Positions 18,915 to 30,500 of a stretch of DNA of 64,000 nucleotides are shown here, in pieces. Within the stretch, counting starts at the first letter, position 1. Every line of letters starts with the position of its first letter. The DNA is from Mammaliicoccus sp. Dog046. Its GTDB lineage: Bacteria > Bacillota > Bacilli > Staphylococcales > Staphylococcaceae. Under the pieces are notes generated by a model. It searched no databases, was not told the DNA's origin, and worked only from the letters and a program-made list of their open reading frames with translations. A program made the translations under genes and the position numbers. The stretch is from NCBI RefSeq assembly GCF_034039665.1, contig NZ_CP120131.1, forward strand, positions 2,348,499-2,412,498. Direction: 5' to 3'.

Positions 18915-20084
18915 ATGGTAAATTGGACTGAAGAAGTAAACAAAAAATTCGACCGATTAGTCGAAATTAGACGTTATTTACATATGCATCCTGAATTATC
19001 ATTTCATGAGGCGCAAACGCATGATTTTATTTTAACTGAACTGAAAAAATTACCGAATCTGACAATTAGATCACGCGTCGGAGAGTATGGCATCGTTGCG
19101 AAATTAGAAGGTGCACTTCCTGGACAAACAATCGCTTTTAGAGCAGATTTCGATGCATTACCGATTCAAGATGAGAAAGACGTTCCATATAAATCAACAG
19201 TCGATGGCGTCATGCATGCTTGTGGACATGATGGTCATACTGCTACGTTACTTACGCTATGCGAAATATTGCACGAACATCAACATTTACTTAAGGGTAA
19301 TGTTGTTTTTATATTCCAGTATGCTGAAGAACTGAGTCCCGGAGGAGCAAATCCAATGGTGAATGATGGTGCTTTAGATGATGTAGATAAAGTTTATGGC
19401 AATCACTTTTGGAGTGGTCATGATACATCTACCATTAGAACAACATCATCAGAAATGATGGCTTCTCCAGACTTTTTCGAAGTAACCATTCAAGGTAAAG
19501 GTGGACATGGTGCCAAACCTCATACATCTATAGACCCCATCGTCATTGTTGCAGAATATATTTCTAGCATTCAAAAAATCATTTCCAGACATGTTGACCC
19601 TATTGAACGTGGTGTCATTACTGTTGGGAAGATTGATGCAGGAAATGCTTTTAATATCATTAGCGACACTGCCACGCTGGAAGGTACCGTTCGCACATTT
19701 AAACCAGAAATTAAAGACATCATAGAAGAAGAACTAGAACGCATCTTAAAAGGACTCTGCATCGGTAATAATGCAACATATGAATTTAACTATCGCAGAG
19801 GTTATCCTACTGTAGTCAATCATGAAGATCAATATGACATCGTTAAACAATCAGCAGAATCATTGTCGTTATCATTTGAAGATATTCCTCCTATGATGAT
19901 TGGGGAAGACTTCTCTTATTACTTATTAAATAAACCAGGTTGTTTTTTCCTAACAGGAAGTGGCAATAAAGATAAAGCTTCTATTGCACCTCACCATCAT
20001 CCTATGTTTGATTTAGACGAAGAAGCAATGAAGACAACTACCGAAATGTTCTTAAAAATTTTAGAAATTGAAGGTGTTCTATAA
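18915..20084 (+). CDS. M20-family amidohydrolase, copy 1 of 3
   Basis: A 389-residue metal-dependent amidohydrolase of the hippurate hydrolase/N-acyl-amino-acid deacylase type (M20D). Metal ligands are in HACGHDGHT (residues 101-109), a catalytic Glu pair in QYAEELSPGG (about 135-144), and a late HHHPMFDLDE metal motif. A dimerisation lid lies in the middle (GKGGHGAKPH). GAAGG precedes the ATG. It is the first of three tandem paralogues; likely substrates are N-acylated amino acids, not determined. Confidence 0.88.
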   Translation: MVNWTEEVNKKFDRLVEIRRYLHMHPELSFHEAQTHDFILTELKKLPNLTIRSRVGEYGIVAKLEGALPGQTIAFRADFDALPIQDEKDVPYKSTVDGVMHACGHDGHTATLLTLCEILHEHQHLLKGNVVFIFQYAEELSPGGANPMVNDGALDDVDKVYGNHFWSGHDTSTIRTTSSEMMASPDFFEVTIQGKGGHGAKPHTSIDPIVIVAEYISSIQKIISRHVDPIERGVITVGKIDAGNAFNIISDTATLEGTVRTFKPEIKDIIEEELERILKGLCIGNNATYEFNYRRGYPTVVNHEDQYDIVKQSAESLSLSFEDIPPMMIGEDFSYYLLNKPGCFFLTGSGNKDKASIAPHHHPMFDLDEEAMKTTTEMFLKILEIEGVL

Positions 20085-20086
20085 GA

Positions 20087-21268
20087 ATGAATAATATTTT
20101 ATTAGATAAAGTTGAAGCATATTATGACGAAATGATTCAAATTCGAAGACATTTACACATGTATCCTGAGCTTTCTTTTGAAGAAGAAAAAACACCTGCA
20201 TATATTGCACAATATTTACGTGATTTAGGGATAGATGTACGTGAAGGTGTTGGTGGCAGAGGTGTTGTAGGAACTTTAAACAAGGATAAATCTGGACCTA
20301 CGCTAGCTATTAGAGCTGACTTTGATGCTTTACCCATTCAAGATGAAAAAGAAGTCCCATACAAATCAACAGTCGATGGTGTCATGCATGCGTGTGGCCA
20401 TGATGCACATACTGCAGTTCTATTAATGACAGCTAAGATACTCTCTGAACATAAAGATGATATCAATGGACGTGTCGTATTTATTCATCAACACGCTGAA
20501 GAAGTAGACCCAGGCGGCGCCATCCAAATGATTGCTGATGGATGTCTTACAGGTGTGGATGCAATTATTGGTCAACATGTATCAAGTAGCTTAGACGTTG
20601 GAAAGATCGGTTATAAATATGGTACAACAACAGGTATTCCCGATGATTTTTGGATTACTTTAAAAGGTAGAGGTGGACATGCCGCACATCCTGATCAACT
20701 CATTGATCCACTAGCTGCTGGAATACAATTATGTAATGACTTACAATATATTGTTTCACGTAAAACAAGTGCCCTCTCTCCTGCCGTTCTATCTATTACT
20801 ATGTTTAATGCAGGAGAAACAAATAATGTTATCCCAGACACATGTAAGATTGGCGGAACGATTAGAACATTTGATTCAAATACACAATCTAGTGTCATTG
20901 AAGGTTTCAAAAAAGCACTCGAGGGCTTAGTAACATCAACAGACGTTACATACGAATTAAAGTACAGTAAAGGATACCCACCAGTTATAAACACAGAACG
21001 AGAAACTGATTTAATATTAGAAGCGACACAAGAAATTAGTAGTGTCCAAGAATTAGTAGAATTAGAAGCTAGTTTAGGTGGCGAAGACTTCTCATATTAT
21101 CAACAACGTGTACCAGGGGCCTTTTTCTATACTGGAACGAGAAATGAACACTTTAAAGCTGATTTTCCACATCATCATCCAAAGTTCGATATTGATGAAC
21201 AAGGCTTAATCAATGCTGTCAAAGTATTTTTATTAACTACATTCAAGTTTATGGAAAGGATTGACTAA
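20087..21268 (+). CDS. M20-family amidohydrolase, copy 2 of 3
   Basis: A 393-residue paralogue of the preceding gene. Shared blocks include FDALPIQDEKEVPYKSTVDG and HACGHDAHT, then HQHAEEVDPGG and HHHPKFDID. It begins two bases after copy 1 stops, with only a weak ribosome site (GAAGGTG about 14 bases upstream), so coupled translation is likely. Divergence from copies 1 and 3 outside the metal motifs suggests an old duplication with different specificity; that is inference. Confidence 0.87.
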   Translation: MNNILLDKVEAYYDEMIQIRRHLHMYPELSFEEEKTPAYIAQYLRDLGIDVREGVGGRGVVGTLNKDKSGPTLAIRADFDALPIQDEKEVPYKSTVDGVMHACGHDAHTAVLLMTAKILSEHKDDINGRVVFIHQHAEEVDPGGAIQMIADGCLTGVDAIIGQHVSSSLDVGKIGYKYGTTTGIPDDFWITLKGRGGHAAHPDQLIDPLAAGIQLCNDLQYIVSRKTSALSPAVLSITMFNAGETNNVIPDTCKIGGTIRTFDSNTQSSVIEGFKKALEGLVTSTDVTYELKYSKGYPPVINTERETDLILEATQEISSVQELVELEASLGGEDFSYYQQRVPGAFFYTGTRNEHFKADFPHHHPKFDIDEQGLINAVKVFLLTTFKFMERID

Positions 21269-21269
21269 T

Positions 21270-22445
21270 ATGAATTTCACCTCTGAAGTTGAAAACCATC
21301 TGGATGAATTAATTGAAATCCGAAGATATTTGCATCAACATCCTGAACTCTCTTTTAAAGAAGAAAACACGAAAAAATATATCGCGGATTACCTTGAAAA
21401 TTTAGGCATCGAAGTAAAAAAAGATGTTGGAGGTAATGGCATATTAGGATATATTAAAGGCGGTCATGATGGACCAACCATTGCTTTGAGAGCAGATTTT
21501 GATGCTTTACCCATTCAAGATGAAAAAGATGTACCATATAAATCGAAAGTTGATGGTGTCATGCATGCATGTGGACACGACGCGCATACTGCAAGCCTAC
21601 TAATCACCGCAAAGATACTCAAGGCTCATGAGACAGAAATTCACGGAAATGTCGTGCTCATACATCAACACGCTGAAGAAGTGATACCAGGGGGCGCTAA
21701 GTCTATGATTGAAGCAGGTGCTCTTGATGGAGTTGATTATATATTCGGCACACATACTGCTAGTCATATCGACGCTAATAAAGTTGGATTTTGCGCAGGA
21801 CCAGCCTATGCAGCAGCTGATTCATTCGAAATTGACATACAAGGTTTAGGTGGCCATGGTGCAATGCCACAATTAGCTAAAGATCCAGTAGTTGCAGCCT
21901 CATCACTCATCGTACAAGCCCAAAGTATCGTTTCAAGAACAGTGGATCCATTAGAATCTGCTGTAGTCACATTTGGTACCTTTAAAGGCGGCACAGCATT
22001 TAACGTAATAGCTGATAAGGTTAAACTCACAGGTACGATTAGAACTTATTTACCTACTGTAAAAGACCAAATAAAAGAACGCCTAAACGGTATACTCAAT
22101 GGTATCGAATCAAGTTATGGGGTAAAATGTCATTTAACCTATAACGATGGCTATCCACCTGTCATTAACCATGAAAAAGAAACAACATGGATTAAAGGTT
22201 TAGCAAATAATATTGATACGGTTGAAGAAGCATTCGACTTTCCACCATCATTAGGTGGAGAAGACGTCGGTTATTACTTACAACACGTACCAGGCTCATA
22301 TTTCTTTACAGGTGTCGGTAACGAAGTGCTTAAAGCAACTTACCCACACCACCATCCAAAGTTTGATTTAGATGAGCAATCATTACAAAATAGCGTAAAA
22401 CTATTCTTATCGATTATTGAACATAGTACAGAATTAAAAGCCTAA
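21270..22445 (+). CDS. M20-family amidohydrolase, copy 3 of 3
   Basis: A 391-residue third paralogue with the same FDALPIQDEKDVPYKSKVDG and HACGHDAHT blocks, HQHAEEVIPGG and HHHPKFDLDE. The start at 21270 is one base after the stop of copy 2; AAAGGA stands nine bases before it. A TTG at 21261 is in frame but abuts that site. The three genes form an operon ended by the terminator before tuf. Confidence 0.87.
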   Translation: MNFTSEVENHLDELIEIRRYLHQHPELSFKEENTKKYIADYLENLGIEVKKDVGGNGILGYIKGGHDGPTIALRADFDALPIQDEKDVPYKSKVDGVMHACGHDAHTASLLITAKILKAHETEIHGNVVLIHQHAEEVIPGGAKSMIEAGALDGVDYIFGTHTASHIDANKVGFCAGPAYAAADSFEIDIQGLGGHGAMPQLAKDPVVAASSLIVQAQSIVSRTVDPLESAVVTFGTFKGGTAFNVIADKVKLTGTIRTYLPTVKDQIKERLNGILNGIESSYGVKCHLTYNDGYPPVINHEKETTWIKGLANNIDTVEEAFDFPPSLGGEDVGYYLQHVPGSYFFTGVGNEVLKATYPHHHPKFDLDEQSLQNSVKLFLSIIEHSTELKA

Positions 22446-22464
22446 ACAATATTTAAACATAAAA

Positions 22465-22504
22465 AAACAACGCACATTCTTGTAAACAAGAATGTGCGTT
22501 GTTT
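22465..22504. terminator. Bidirectional terminator between the M20 operon and tuf
   Basis: AAACAACGCACATTCTTG pairs perfectly with CAAGAATGTGCGTTGTTT around a four-base loop. A and T runs flank it, so it can end both the M20 operon and the convergent tuf transcript. Confidence 0.9.
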
Positions 22505-22537
22505 ATTATACTGTAAAATCAGTAGAACAATTTCGAA

Positions 22538-23728
22538 TTAAGCTTCGATGATTGTTACAACGCCTGATCCAACTGTACGTCCACCTTCACGGATTGAGAA
22601 ACGAGTACCGTCTTCAATAGCGATTGGTGAAATTAATTCAACGTCCATTTCAACGTTGTCGCCAGGCATAACCATTTCAGTACCTTCTGGTAATTGAACA
22701 ACGCCAGTTACGTCAGTAGTACGGAAATAGAATTGTGGGCGGTAGTTAGTGAAGAATGGAGTATGACGTCCACCTTCGTCTTTTGATAATACATAAACTT
22801 CAGCTTTGAATTTTGTATGAGGTGTAATTGAACCTGGTTTAGCTAATACTTGACCACGGTTTACATCTTCACGAGCAACACCACGTAATAAAGCACCGAT
22901 GTTATCTCCAGCTTCAGCGAAGTCTAATAATTTACGGAACATTTCTACTCCAGTAACAGTTGTTTTAGAAGACTCTTCCATTAAACCGATGATTTCGATT
23001 TCTTCACCGACTTTGATTTGTCCACGTTCAACACGACCTGTAGCAACAGTACCACGACCAGTGATTGAGAATACGTCCTCAACTGGCATCATGAATGGTT
23101 TGTCAGAGTCACGTTCTGGTGTTGGAATGTAAGTATCTACAGCTTCCATTAATTCAACAATTTTATCTTCATAAGCTTCGTCGCCTTCTAAAGCTTTTAA
23201 TGCTGAACCAGCGATTACAGGAACGTCGTCTCCAGGGAAGTCATATTCAGATAATAAATCACGAACTTCCATTTCAACTAATTCTAATAATTCTTCATCG
23301 TCAACCATGTCAACTTTGTTTAAGAATACTACTAATGCAGGAACACCTACGTTACGTGATAAAAGAATGTGTTCACGAGTTTGAGGCATTGGACCGTCAG
23401 CAGCAGATACTACTAAGATACCACCGTCCATTTGCGCAGCACCAGTGATCATGTTTTTAACATAGTCAGCGTGTCCTGGGCAGTCAACGTGAGCGTAGTG
23501 ACGGCTATCAGTTTCATATTCGATGTGTGAAGTATTAATTGTAATACCACGTTCTTTTTCTTCTGGAGCGTTATCGATTTGGTCGTAAGAACGAGCTTCT
23601 CCGTCACCAGAACGTTTTGCTAATACAGTTGCAATTGCAGCTGTTAAAGTAGTTTTACCATGGTCAACGTGACCGATAGTACCAATATTGGCATGTGTTT
23701 TTGAGCGATCAAATTTTTCTTTAGCCAT
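22538..23728 (-). CDS. tuf: Elongation factor Tu
   Basis: Delivers aminoacyl-tRNA to the ribosome. A GTPase of 396 residues with G1 GHVDHGKT, G3 DCPGHADYV and G4 NKVDM, followed by beta-barrel domains 2 and 3. The ATG at 23728 ([12 protein letters not shown]) follows AGGAGAG; the longest frame adds seven codons. It is the last gene of the str-type cluster (rpsL-rpsG-fusA-tuf) on the minus strand. Confidence 0.98.
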   Translation of the reverse strand: MAKEKFDRSKTHANIGTIGHVDHGKTTLTAAIATVLAKRSGDGEARSYDQIDNAPEEKERGITINTSHIEYETDSRHYAHVDCPGHADYVKNMITGAAQMDGGILVVSAADGPMPQTREHILLSRNVGVPALVVFLNKVDMVDDEELLELVEMEVRDLLSEYDFPGDDVPVIAGSALKALEGDEAYEDKIVELMEAVDTYIPTPERDSDKPFMMPVEDVFSITGRGTVATGRVERGQIKVGEEIEIIGLMEESSKTTVTGVEMFRKLLDFAEAGDNIGALLRGVAREDVNRGQVLAKPGSITPHTKFKAEVYVLSKDEGGRHTPFFTNYRPQFYFRTTDVTGVVQLPEGTEMVMPGDNVEMDVELISPIAIEDGTRFSIREGGRTVGSGVVTIIEA

Positions 23729-23773
23729 TATGAAATCTCTCCTATTCATATTAAAAATTATTTTTTATTTAAG

Positions 23774-23802
23774 CCTCATGATGGTTACTCACCATCATGA
23801 GG
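23774..23802 (-). other. Perfect hairpin between fusA and tuf
   Basis: CCTCATGATGGT pairs with ACCATCATGAGG over 12 bases with a five-base loop. No clear T-run follows on the minus strand, so it is not a standard terminator. It may be an RNA-processing or stabilising hairpin ahead of tuf. Confidence 0.6.
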
Positions 23803-23864
23803 ATAACCTATATTTACTTTATAAATCATTTTGATGAAAAAATCAATTTATTAAGATGACTTAA

Positions 23865-25946
23865 TTATTCACCTTTATTTTTCTTGATAATTTCTTCTGA
23901 AATTGATTTAGGTACTTCTTCGTAGTGGTCAAATACCATAGTATAAGTACCACGACCTTGAGTGTTAGAACGTAAGTTTGTAGCGTAACCGAACATTTCA
24001 GATAGTGGAACAAATGCACGAACAACTTGAGCGTTACCGCGCGCTTCCATACCTTCAACACGTCCACGACGACTTGTTACGTCACCCATGATGTCACCCA
24101 TGTACTCTTCAGGCATAACGATTTCAACTTTCATCATTGGCTCAAGAATTACAGGATCACATTTTTTAGCTGCTTCTTTAAGAGCTAATGATGCAGCTAC
24201 TTTGAAGGCCATTTCTGATGAATCGACATCATGGTATGAACCATCATAAAGTTTAGCTTTAACATCAACTAATGGATAACCAGCTAATACACCGTTTTCC
24301 AATGAGTCTTTAAGACCAGCTTCAACTGATGGAATGTATTCACGAGGAACTACACCACCGACGATAGCATTTTCGAATTCGAAACCGCCACCTTGTTCGT
24401 TTGGTGTGAATTCAATATGAACATCACCATATTGTCCACGACCACCAGATTGACGAGAGAATTTACCTTGTACTTGTGCAGATGATTTGAACGTTTCACG
24501 GTAAGATACCATTGGAGCACCAACAGTACATTCTACTTTGAATTCACGTTTCATACGGTCTACTAAGATATCAAGGTGTAACTCACCCATACCACCGATG
24601 ATAACTTGACCAGTTTCATGGTCAGTATGTGCATGGAATGTAGGGTCTTCTTCTTGTAATTTAACTAATGCGTTAGTCATTTTATCTTGGTCAGCTTTAG
24701 ATTTAGGTTCAACTGACAAGTGAATAACTGGTTCTGGGAATTCCATTGATTCTAAGATAATATTATCTTTTTCATCACATAGAGTGTCACCAGTAGCAGT
24801 ATCTTTAAGACCAACAGCACCAGCAATGTCTCCAGAATATACTGTAGAGATCTCTTCACGAGAGTTAGCATGCATTTGTAGGATACGACCTACACGCTCA
24901 CGCTTACCTTTAGTAGAGTTCTTCACGTATGAACCGGATTCCATTGTACCAGAATAAACACGGAAGAATGTTAATTTACCAACGAATGGATCCGTCATTA
25001 CTTTAAACGCTAATGCAGCGAATGGCGCTGAATCATCAGGTCTAGCAATTACTTCTTCTTCGTCATCGTCAGTTCTGTGACCAACGATTGGTTTAACATC
25101 TAATGGAGATGGTAAGTATTCAATAACAGCGTCCAACATTAATTGAACACCTTTGTTTTTGAATGCTGTACCACAAAGTACTGGATAGAATTCTACATCA
25201 CAAGTAGCTTTACGGATAGCCGCTTTAAGCTCTTCGATAGAGATTTCTTCTCCACCTAAGTATTTCTCCATTAATTCGTCATTTGATTCTGCAACAGCTT
25301 CGATTAACGCTTCACGCGCTTCTTCAGCTTGTTGTTTATGAGATTCAGGAATCTCAACTTCTTCAATTTCAGTACCTAAATCGTTATTGTATTGGAAACA
25401 TTTCATTTCTACTAAATCAATAATAGCACTGAAATCATCTTCCGCACCGATTGGTAATTGAATTGGGTGAGCATTTGCTTGTAAACGCTCATGTAATGTA
25501 CCAACTGAATATTCAAAGTTCGCACCCATTTTATCCATTTTATTAATGAATACAATACGTGGAACACCGTATGTTGTAGCTTGACGCCAAACTGTTTCAG
25601 TTTGAGGTTCAACACCTGATTGAGCATCAAGTACAGTTACAGCACCATCAAGTACACGTAATGAACGTTCAACTTCAACTGTGAAGTCTACGTGTCCTGG
25701 TGTATCGATGATGTTTACACGGTGACCGTCCCATTGTGCAGTAGTGGCAGCAGAAGTGATTGTAATACCACGTTCTTGCTCTTGTTCCATCCAGTCCATT
25801 TGTGAAGCACCTTCATGTGTTTCACCAATTTTATGGATACGGCCTGTGTAATAAAGAATACGTTCAGTAGTCGTTGTTTTACCAGCATCGATGTGAGCCA
25901 TGATACCGATATTACGAGTGTTTTTCAATGAAAAATCTCTTGCCAT
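23865..25946 (-). CDS. fusA: Elongation factor G
   Basis: GTPase that drives ribosomal translocation. It has 693 residues, equal to S. aureus EF-G. The G1 motif [15 protein letters not shown] (near 17-31), DTPGHVDF and NKMDKMGA are intact; domains II-V follow (GGRGQYGDV in domain IV). AAGGAGT precedes the ATG. This is the fusidic acid target; I did not identify resistance changes by eye and this cannot be settled without an alignment. Confidence 0.98.
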   Translation of the reverse strand: MARDFSLKNTRNIGIMAHIDAGKTTTTERILYYTGRIHKIGETHEGASQMDWMEQEQERGITITSAATTAQWDGHRVNIIDTPGHVDFTVEVERSLRVLDGAVTVLDAQSGVEPQTETVWRQATTYGVPRIVFINKMDKMGANFEYSVGTLHERLQANAHPIQLPIGAEDDFSAIIDLVEMKCFQYNNDLGTEIEEVEIPESHKQQAEEAREALIEAVAESNDELMEKYLGGEEISIEELKAAIRKATCDVEFYPVLCGTAFKNKGVQLMLDAVIEYLPSPLDVKPIVGHRTDDDEEEVIARPDDSAPFAALAFKVMTDPFVGKLTFFRVYSGTMESGSYVKNSTKGKRERVGRILQMHANSREEISTVYSGDIAGAVGLKDTATGDTLCDEKDNIILESMEFPEPVIHLSVEPKSKADQDKMTNALVKLQEEDPTFHAHTDHETGQVIIGGMGELHLDILVDRMKREFKVECTVGAPMVSYRETFKSSAQVQGKFSRQSGGRGQYGDVHIEFTPNEQGGGFEFENAIVGGVVPREYIPSVEAGLKDSLENGVLAGYPLVDVKAKLYDGSYHDVDSSEMAFKVAASLALKEAAKKCDPVILEPMMKVEIVMPEEYMGDIMGDVTSRRGRVEGMEARGNAQVVRAFVPLSEMFGYATNLRSNTQGRGTYTMVFDHYEEVPKSISEEIIKKNKGE

Positions 25947-26007
25947 AGTATTCTTACTCCTTCCAAAATATTGGATATTTGGTTGTTGTTCGTATAGATA
26001 CTTTGAT

Positions 26008-26075
26008 ACCCTAAGTGTTTAAAAATTTAGAGATAACCTTGAAGAAGGAATCTTTATGATTTTAACGCTTAGGGT
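26008..26075 (-). other. Long hairpin between rpsG and fusA
   Basis: ACCCTAAG (26008-26015) pairs with CTTAGGGT (26068-26075), extended inward by partly matched T/A bases. The loop of about 40 bases is AT-rich. There is no T-run after it on minus, so a leader or processing structure is more likely than a terminator. Confidence 0.45.
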
Positions 26076-26088
26076 TTTAAGTACTATC

Positions 26089-26559
26089 TTACCAACGATA
26101 ATGAGCAAATGCTTTGTTAGCTTCTGCCATTTTGTGAGTGTCTTCACGTTTCTTAACTGCACCACCAGTGTTATTGGCAGCATCTAAGATTTCATTAGCT
26201 AAACGCTCTTCCATAGTTTTTTCACCACGAAGACGCGCGTAGTTAACTAACCAACGTAAACCTAAAGTTGTACGACGCTCTGGACGTACTTCTACAGGTA
26301 CTTGATAGTTTGAACCACCTACACGGCGAGCTTTAACTTCAAGTACAGGCATGATGTTGTTGATAGCTTCATCAAATACTTCGATAGCATCTTTACCTGA
26401 ACGTTCTTGAACAAGTTCGAATGCTGAATAAAGAATTCTTTGAGCAGTACCACGTTTACCATCAAGCATGATTTTATTGATTAATTTTGTTACTAATTTT
26501 GAGTTGTGAATTGGATCAGGTAATACATCTCTTTTTGCAACTGGACCTTTACGAGGCAT
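26089..26559 (-). CDS. rpsG: 30S ribosomal protein S7
   Basis: A 156-residue primary 16S-binding protein of the small-subunit head. The start [20 protein letters not shown] and the end AFAHYRW are standard bacterial S7. GGAGGATT-type ribosome site before the ATG. In many bacteria S7 is a regulator of the str operon; no regulation is shown here. Confidence 0.98.
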   Translation of the reverse strand: MPRKGPVAKRDVLPDPIHNSKLVTKLINKIMLDGKRGTAQRILYSAFELVQERSGKDAIEVFDEAINNIMPVLEVKARRVGGSNYQVPVEVRPERRTTLGLRWLVNYARLRGEKTMEERLANEILDAANNTGGAVKKREDTHKMAEANKAFAHYRW

Positions 26560-26643
26560 ATTGTAATCCTCCTTCCCTATTATAAAGTTTAATTAATTTA
26601 TCGTCATTTAAAAAACTGTTATTTACAGAAATTTAACGTTAGA

Positions 26644-27066
26644 TTATTTTTTAGCAGCTTTAGGTTTTTTAGCACCATAAAGTGAACGGCTTTGCATACG
26701 ACCGTCAACACCAGAAGTATCTAAAGCACCACGAACGATATGGTAACGCACACCAGGTAAATCTTTTACTCGTCCACCACGAATAAGTACAACACTGTGT
26801 TCTTGTAAGTTGTGTCCGATACCAGGGATATACGCGTTTACTTCGATGTTGTTTGATAAACGAACACGAGCATATTTACGTAACGCTGAGTTAGGTTTTT
26901 TAGGTGTCATAGTTCCCACACGAGTACATACACCGCGTTTTTGTGGAGAATATACAGTAGTCATTTTTTTCTTCATGCTATTGTAACCTCTGTTTAATGC
27001 AGGTGCAGTTGATTTTTGTGATTTACTAGTACGAGGTTTACGTACTAATTGGTTAATAGTAGGCAT
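26644..27066 (-). CDS. rpsL: 30S ribosomal protein S12
   Basis: Decoding-centre protein of 140 residues, starting [12 protein letters not shown] after an AGGAGG site; the longest frame adds 21 spurious codons. The streptomycin-relevant segments [11 protein letters not shown] and [14 protein letters not shown] carry wild-type lysines, so no classic rpsL resistance mutation is seen. The basic C-terminal tail ([10 protein letters not shown]) is slightly longer than in S. aureus. Confidence 0.98.
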   Translation of the reverse strand: MPTINQLVRKPRTSKSQKSTAPALNRGYNSMKKKMTTVYSPQKRGVCTRVGTMTPKKPNSALRKYARVRLSNNIEVNAYIPGIGHNLQEHSVVLIRGGRVKDLPGVRYHIVRGALDTSGVDGRMQSRSLYGAKKPKAAKK

Positions 27067-27157
27067 CTTTAATGTCCTCCTCTCTTTATTTCTTAATTCC
27101 ACACATCCAGGTGGTTCATTTAAAGGCAAATAAAAATAGTAAGCTCAGCTTACAAAT

Positions 27158-27412
27158 TTATTTAAGTAATGCAACAACTGTTGCTTTTACTTCAATTCCA
27201 TAATACGATCCAAGTTCTTGTCTGCTAGGACGATAACTGATTGGAACGTCTGTCTCTAATGCTAAAGTTAGCACCTTTGACAAGATATGAACATTGACAT
27301 CTTGAGCTATGATCACTTGACGCACATCATGCTTCAATAATGCTTTAGTGGTTTGTTTTAAACCAATGACATAATTGTCTTGATTTAAGCTTAAGGCTTT
27401 TTCATTAGACAT
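27158..27412 (-). CDS. rplGB: L7Ae-family ribosomal-like protein (YbxF type)
   Basis: An 84-residue L7Ae/L30e-fold protein that in bacilli binds kink-turn RNA. Visible family features are the VIGLKQTTKAL segment and VIIAQDVNVHIL, followed by VPISYRPSRQELGSYYG. The ATG at 27412 follows GGAGGA; the longer frame is spurious. It lies between rpoC and rpsL, as in B. subtilis, and has its own promoter upstream. Its RNA target is not known from sequence. Confidence 0.88.
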   Translation of the reverse strand: MSNEKALSLNQDNYVIGLKQTTKALLKHDVRQVIIAQDVNVHILSKVLTLALETDVPISYRPSRQELGSYYGIEVKATVVALLK

Positions 27413-27452
27413 TTGATATCCTCCAAAGCGTCTGCTTTCATCAACCTTAACA

Positions 27453-27481
27453 ATAATAACATTATGACCACATAAAGTCAA
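27453..27481 (-). promoter_or_regulatory. Strong sigma-A promoter before the L7Ae-like gene and rpsL
   Basis: On the minus strand TTGACT and TATTAT are separated by exactly 17 bases. It lies after the rpoC terminator and about 40 bases before the L7Ae-like start codon, so it probably drives the L7Ae-rpsL-rpsG-fusA-tuf series. Confidence 0.7.
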
Positions 27482-27504
27482 TATAATTCAGTGTCTTTTT
27501 ATCA

Positions 27505-27542
27505 TAAAATACGAGCTGCTCTAGACACCTAGAACAGCTCAT
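27505..27542 (-). terminator. Terminator of rpoC
   Basis: GAGCTG-TCTAG pairs with CTAGA-CAGCTC across a four-base loop and is followed on minus by a T-rich tract, just after the rpoC stop. Confidence 0.75.
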
Positions 27543-27547
27543 ATAGA

Positions 27548-30500
27548 TTAATCAGTGACTACTGTTTCTTCAGGTACAACTTCTTTTTCAACTTTTTCGA
27601 AATCTACACCAGTATATCTTCTCATACCTGTACCAGCAGGAATCAATTTACCGATGATAACATTTTCTTTAAGTCCAAGTAAGTTATCACGTTTACCTTT
27701 TATCGCAGCATCTGTAAGAACTCTTGTTGTTTCTTGGAATGATGCAGCTGATAAGAAACTTTCTGTTTCAAGTGAAGCTTTAGTAATACCAAGTAATACA
27801 GGTTTAGCAGTTGCAGGACGTTTACGTGTAGCAAATACTTCTCTATTTGCATCTGTAAATGTATGAATATCAACTAAAGCACCTGGTAATAATTTAGTAT
27901 CGCCAGCTTCAATAATTCTTACTTTACGAAGCATTTGTCTAACCATAACTTCAACGTGTTTATCTGAAATTTCAACACCTTGCATACGGTAAACTTTTTG
28001 AACTTCTTTTAATAAGTAAGATTGTGTTGCATTTAAACCTGCTACAGCAAGTAATCCTTTAGGCTCAATAGAACCTTCTGTCATTACTTCCCCACGTTCA
28101 ACATATTGGCCTTCTTCAACTTTAAGTCGAGCAGTACCAGGAGCAAGGTATGTGCGGATCTCATTTTCACCTTTAACTTTAATTTCTTGTTGGCGATCTT
28201 TAACGATTGTAATTTCAGTTACTTCACCGTTAATTTCTGAGATGACAGCTTGTCCTTTAGGGTTACGTGCTTCAAACAACTCTTGGATACGAGGTAAACC
28301 TTGAGTGATATCGGCTCCGGCAACACCACCAGTATGGAATGTACGCATTGTAAGCTGTGTACCTGGTTCACCGATTGATTGTGCAGCAATTGTACCAACT
28401 GCTTCACCAACTTCAACTTGTTCACCAGTTGCTAAGTTTTTACCGTAACATTTTTCACATACGCCATGACGTGTATTACATGTGAATGCAGAACGGATAT
28501 GCATTTGATTAATACCAGCATCAACGATTTGTTTCGCAATATCAGCTGTAATCAATTCATTAACTGTAATGATAATTTCGTCAGTTTCTGGATGACGTAA
28601 TGTTTCTTTAGAGTAACGGCCTTCTATACGCTCGATAAATGGTTCGATTAATTCAGAACCCTCTCTAATATCTGAAACGAGTAATCCACGGTCAGTTCCA
28701 CAATCTTCTTCTCTAACGATTACATCTTGTGCAACGTCAACAAGACGACGTGTTAAGTAACCTGAATCGGCAGTTTTCAGTGCTGTATCGGCAAGACCTT
28801 TACGCGCACCATGTGTTGAGATGAAGTATTCAAGTACTGTTAAACCTTCACGGAACGAAGATTTAATTGGTAACTCGATAATTCTACCAGATGGATTGGC
28901 CATCAAACCACGCATACCAGCTAATTGAGTAAAGTTAGATGCGTTACCACGCGCTCCTGAATCACTCATCATGAAGATTGGGTTTAAGCTATCTAATGAC
29001 ATCATTAATTTTGCTTGAATATCATCTTTCGCTTTCGTCCAAATTTCAATAACAGCTGCATAACGTTCGCTTTCAGTAATTAAACCACGGCTGAATTGTT
29101 TTTGTACTTTTTCAACTTTAATTTCTGCTTCGCCTATAATTTCTTGTTTCTCAGGAAGAACCACAATATCAGAAACACCAACTGTAATTCCTGCACGAGA
29201 TGAATATTTGAAACCTAGGTCTTTCATTTTATCTAACATCATTGAAGTATCAGTAATATGGAATTTATTGAAGATTTCTGCAATGATTTGACCTAAGAAT
29301 TTTTTGTTGAATGGTTTAACTAATTCAACATCTTCAAGGTACTCAATCAATCCACCTTCTGGTAAATCAGTAGGTGAAACAAAGTATTTATCAGGTGTTG
29401 ATTGTTCTAAATTGAAATTAGTCGGTTCATTAATATATGGGAATGATTCCGGCATAATTTCATTAAAGATTACTTTACCAACAGATGTTAATAATAATTT
29501 GCTGTTTTGATCTTCGTTAAATGTTGGATTTTTCAATGATCTAGCTTGAATTGCTATTCTTGAATGTAAATGAACATAGCCATTTGCATATGCTTTAATA
29601 ACTTCTTCAGTTGAACCAAAGATATCTCCAGCTCCGATTGCACCTTTACGTTCAAGAGTTAAGTAATAGTTACCTAATACCATATCTTGAGAAGGTGTAA
29701 CTACTGGTTTACCATCTTTAGGGTTCAAGATGTTTTGAGCAGCTAACATTAACATACGTGCTTCTGCTTGTGCTTCTTTTGATAATGGAACGTGAACCGC
29801 CATTTGGTCACCATCAAAGTCAGCGTTATATGCTGTTGTAACAAGTGGATGAAGTCTGATCGCACGACCTTCAACCAATGTAGGTTCAAATGCTTGAATA
29901 CCTAGACGGTGAAGTGTTGGTGCACGGTTTAGTAATACTGGGTGTTCTTTAATAACATCTTCAAGTACATCCCAAACCTCTTCTTCCATTCTTTCGATTT
30001 TACCTTTAGCATTTTTAATGTTTGTTGCAATTTCACGTTCAACAAGTTCTTTCATGATGAACGGTTTGAACAATTCTAATGCCATTTCTTTAGGTAAACC
30101 ACATTGGTACATTTTTAAGCTTGGTCCTACTACGATAACCGAACGACCTGAATAGTCAACACGTTTACCAAGTAAGTTTTGACGGAAACGACCTTGTTTA
30201 CCTTTCAACATATGTGAAAGTGATTTTAATGGACGGTTACCCGGACCTGTTACAGGACGACCACGACGACCATTATCGATTAGCGCATCAACAGCTTCTT
30301 GTAGCATACGCTTTTCATTTTGAACGATAATACCAGGTGCACCTAAGTCTAATAAACGTTTCAAACGGTTATTACGGTTGATAACACGACGGTATAAATC
30401 ATTTAAATCACTTGTCGCAAAACGTCCACCATCTAATTGAACCATTGGACGGATTTCAGGTGGAATAATTGGTAGAACATCTAAAATCATCCATGATGGA

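Noticed and set aside
26644-27066. Streptomycin-resistance change in rpsL
   Set aside because: The lysines in TPKKPNS and RVKDLPG are wild type.
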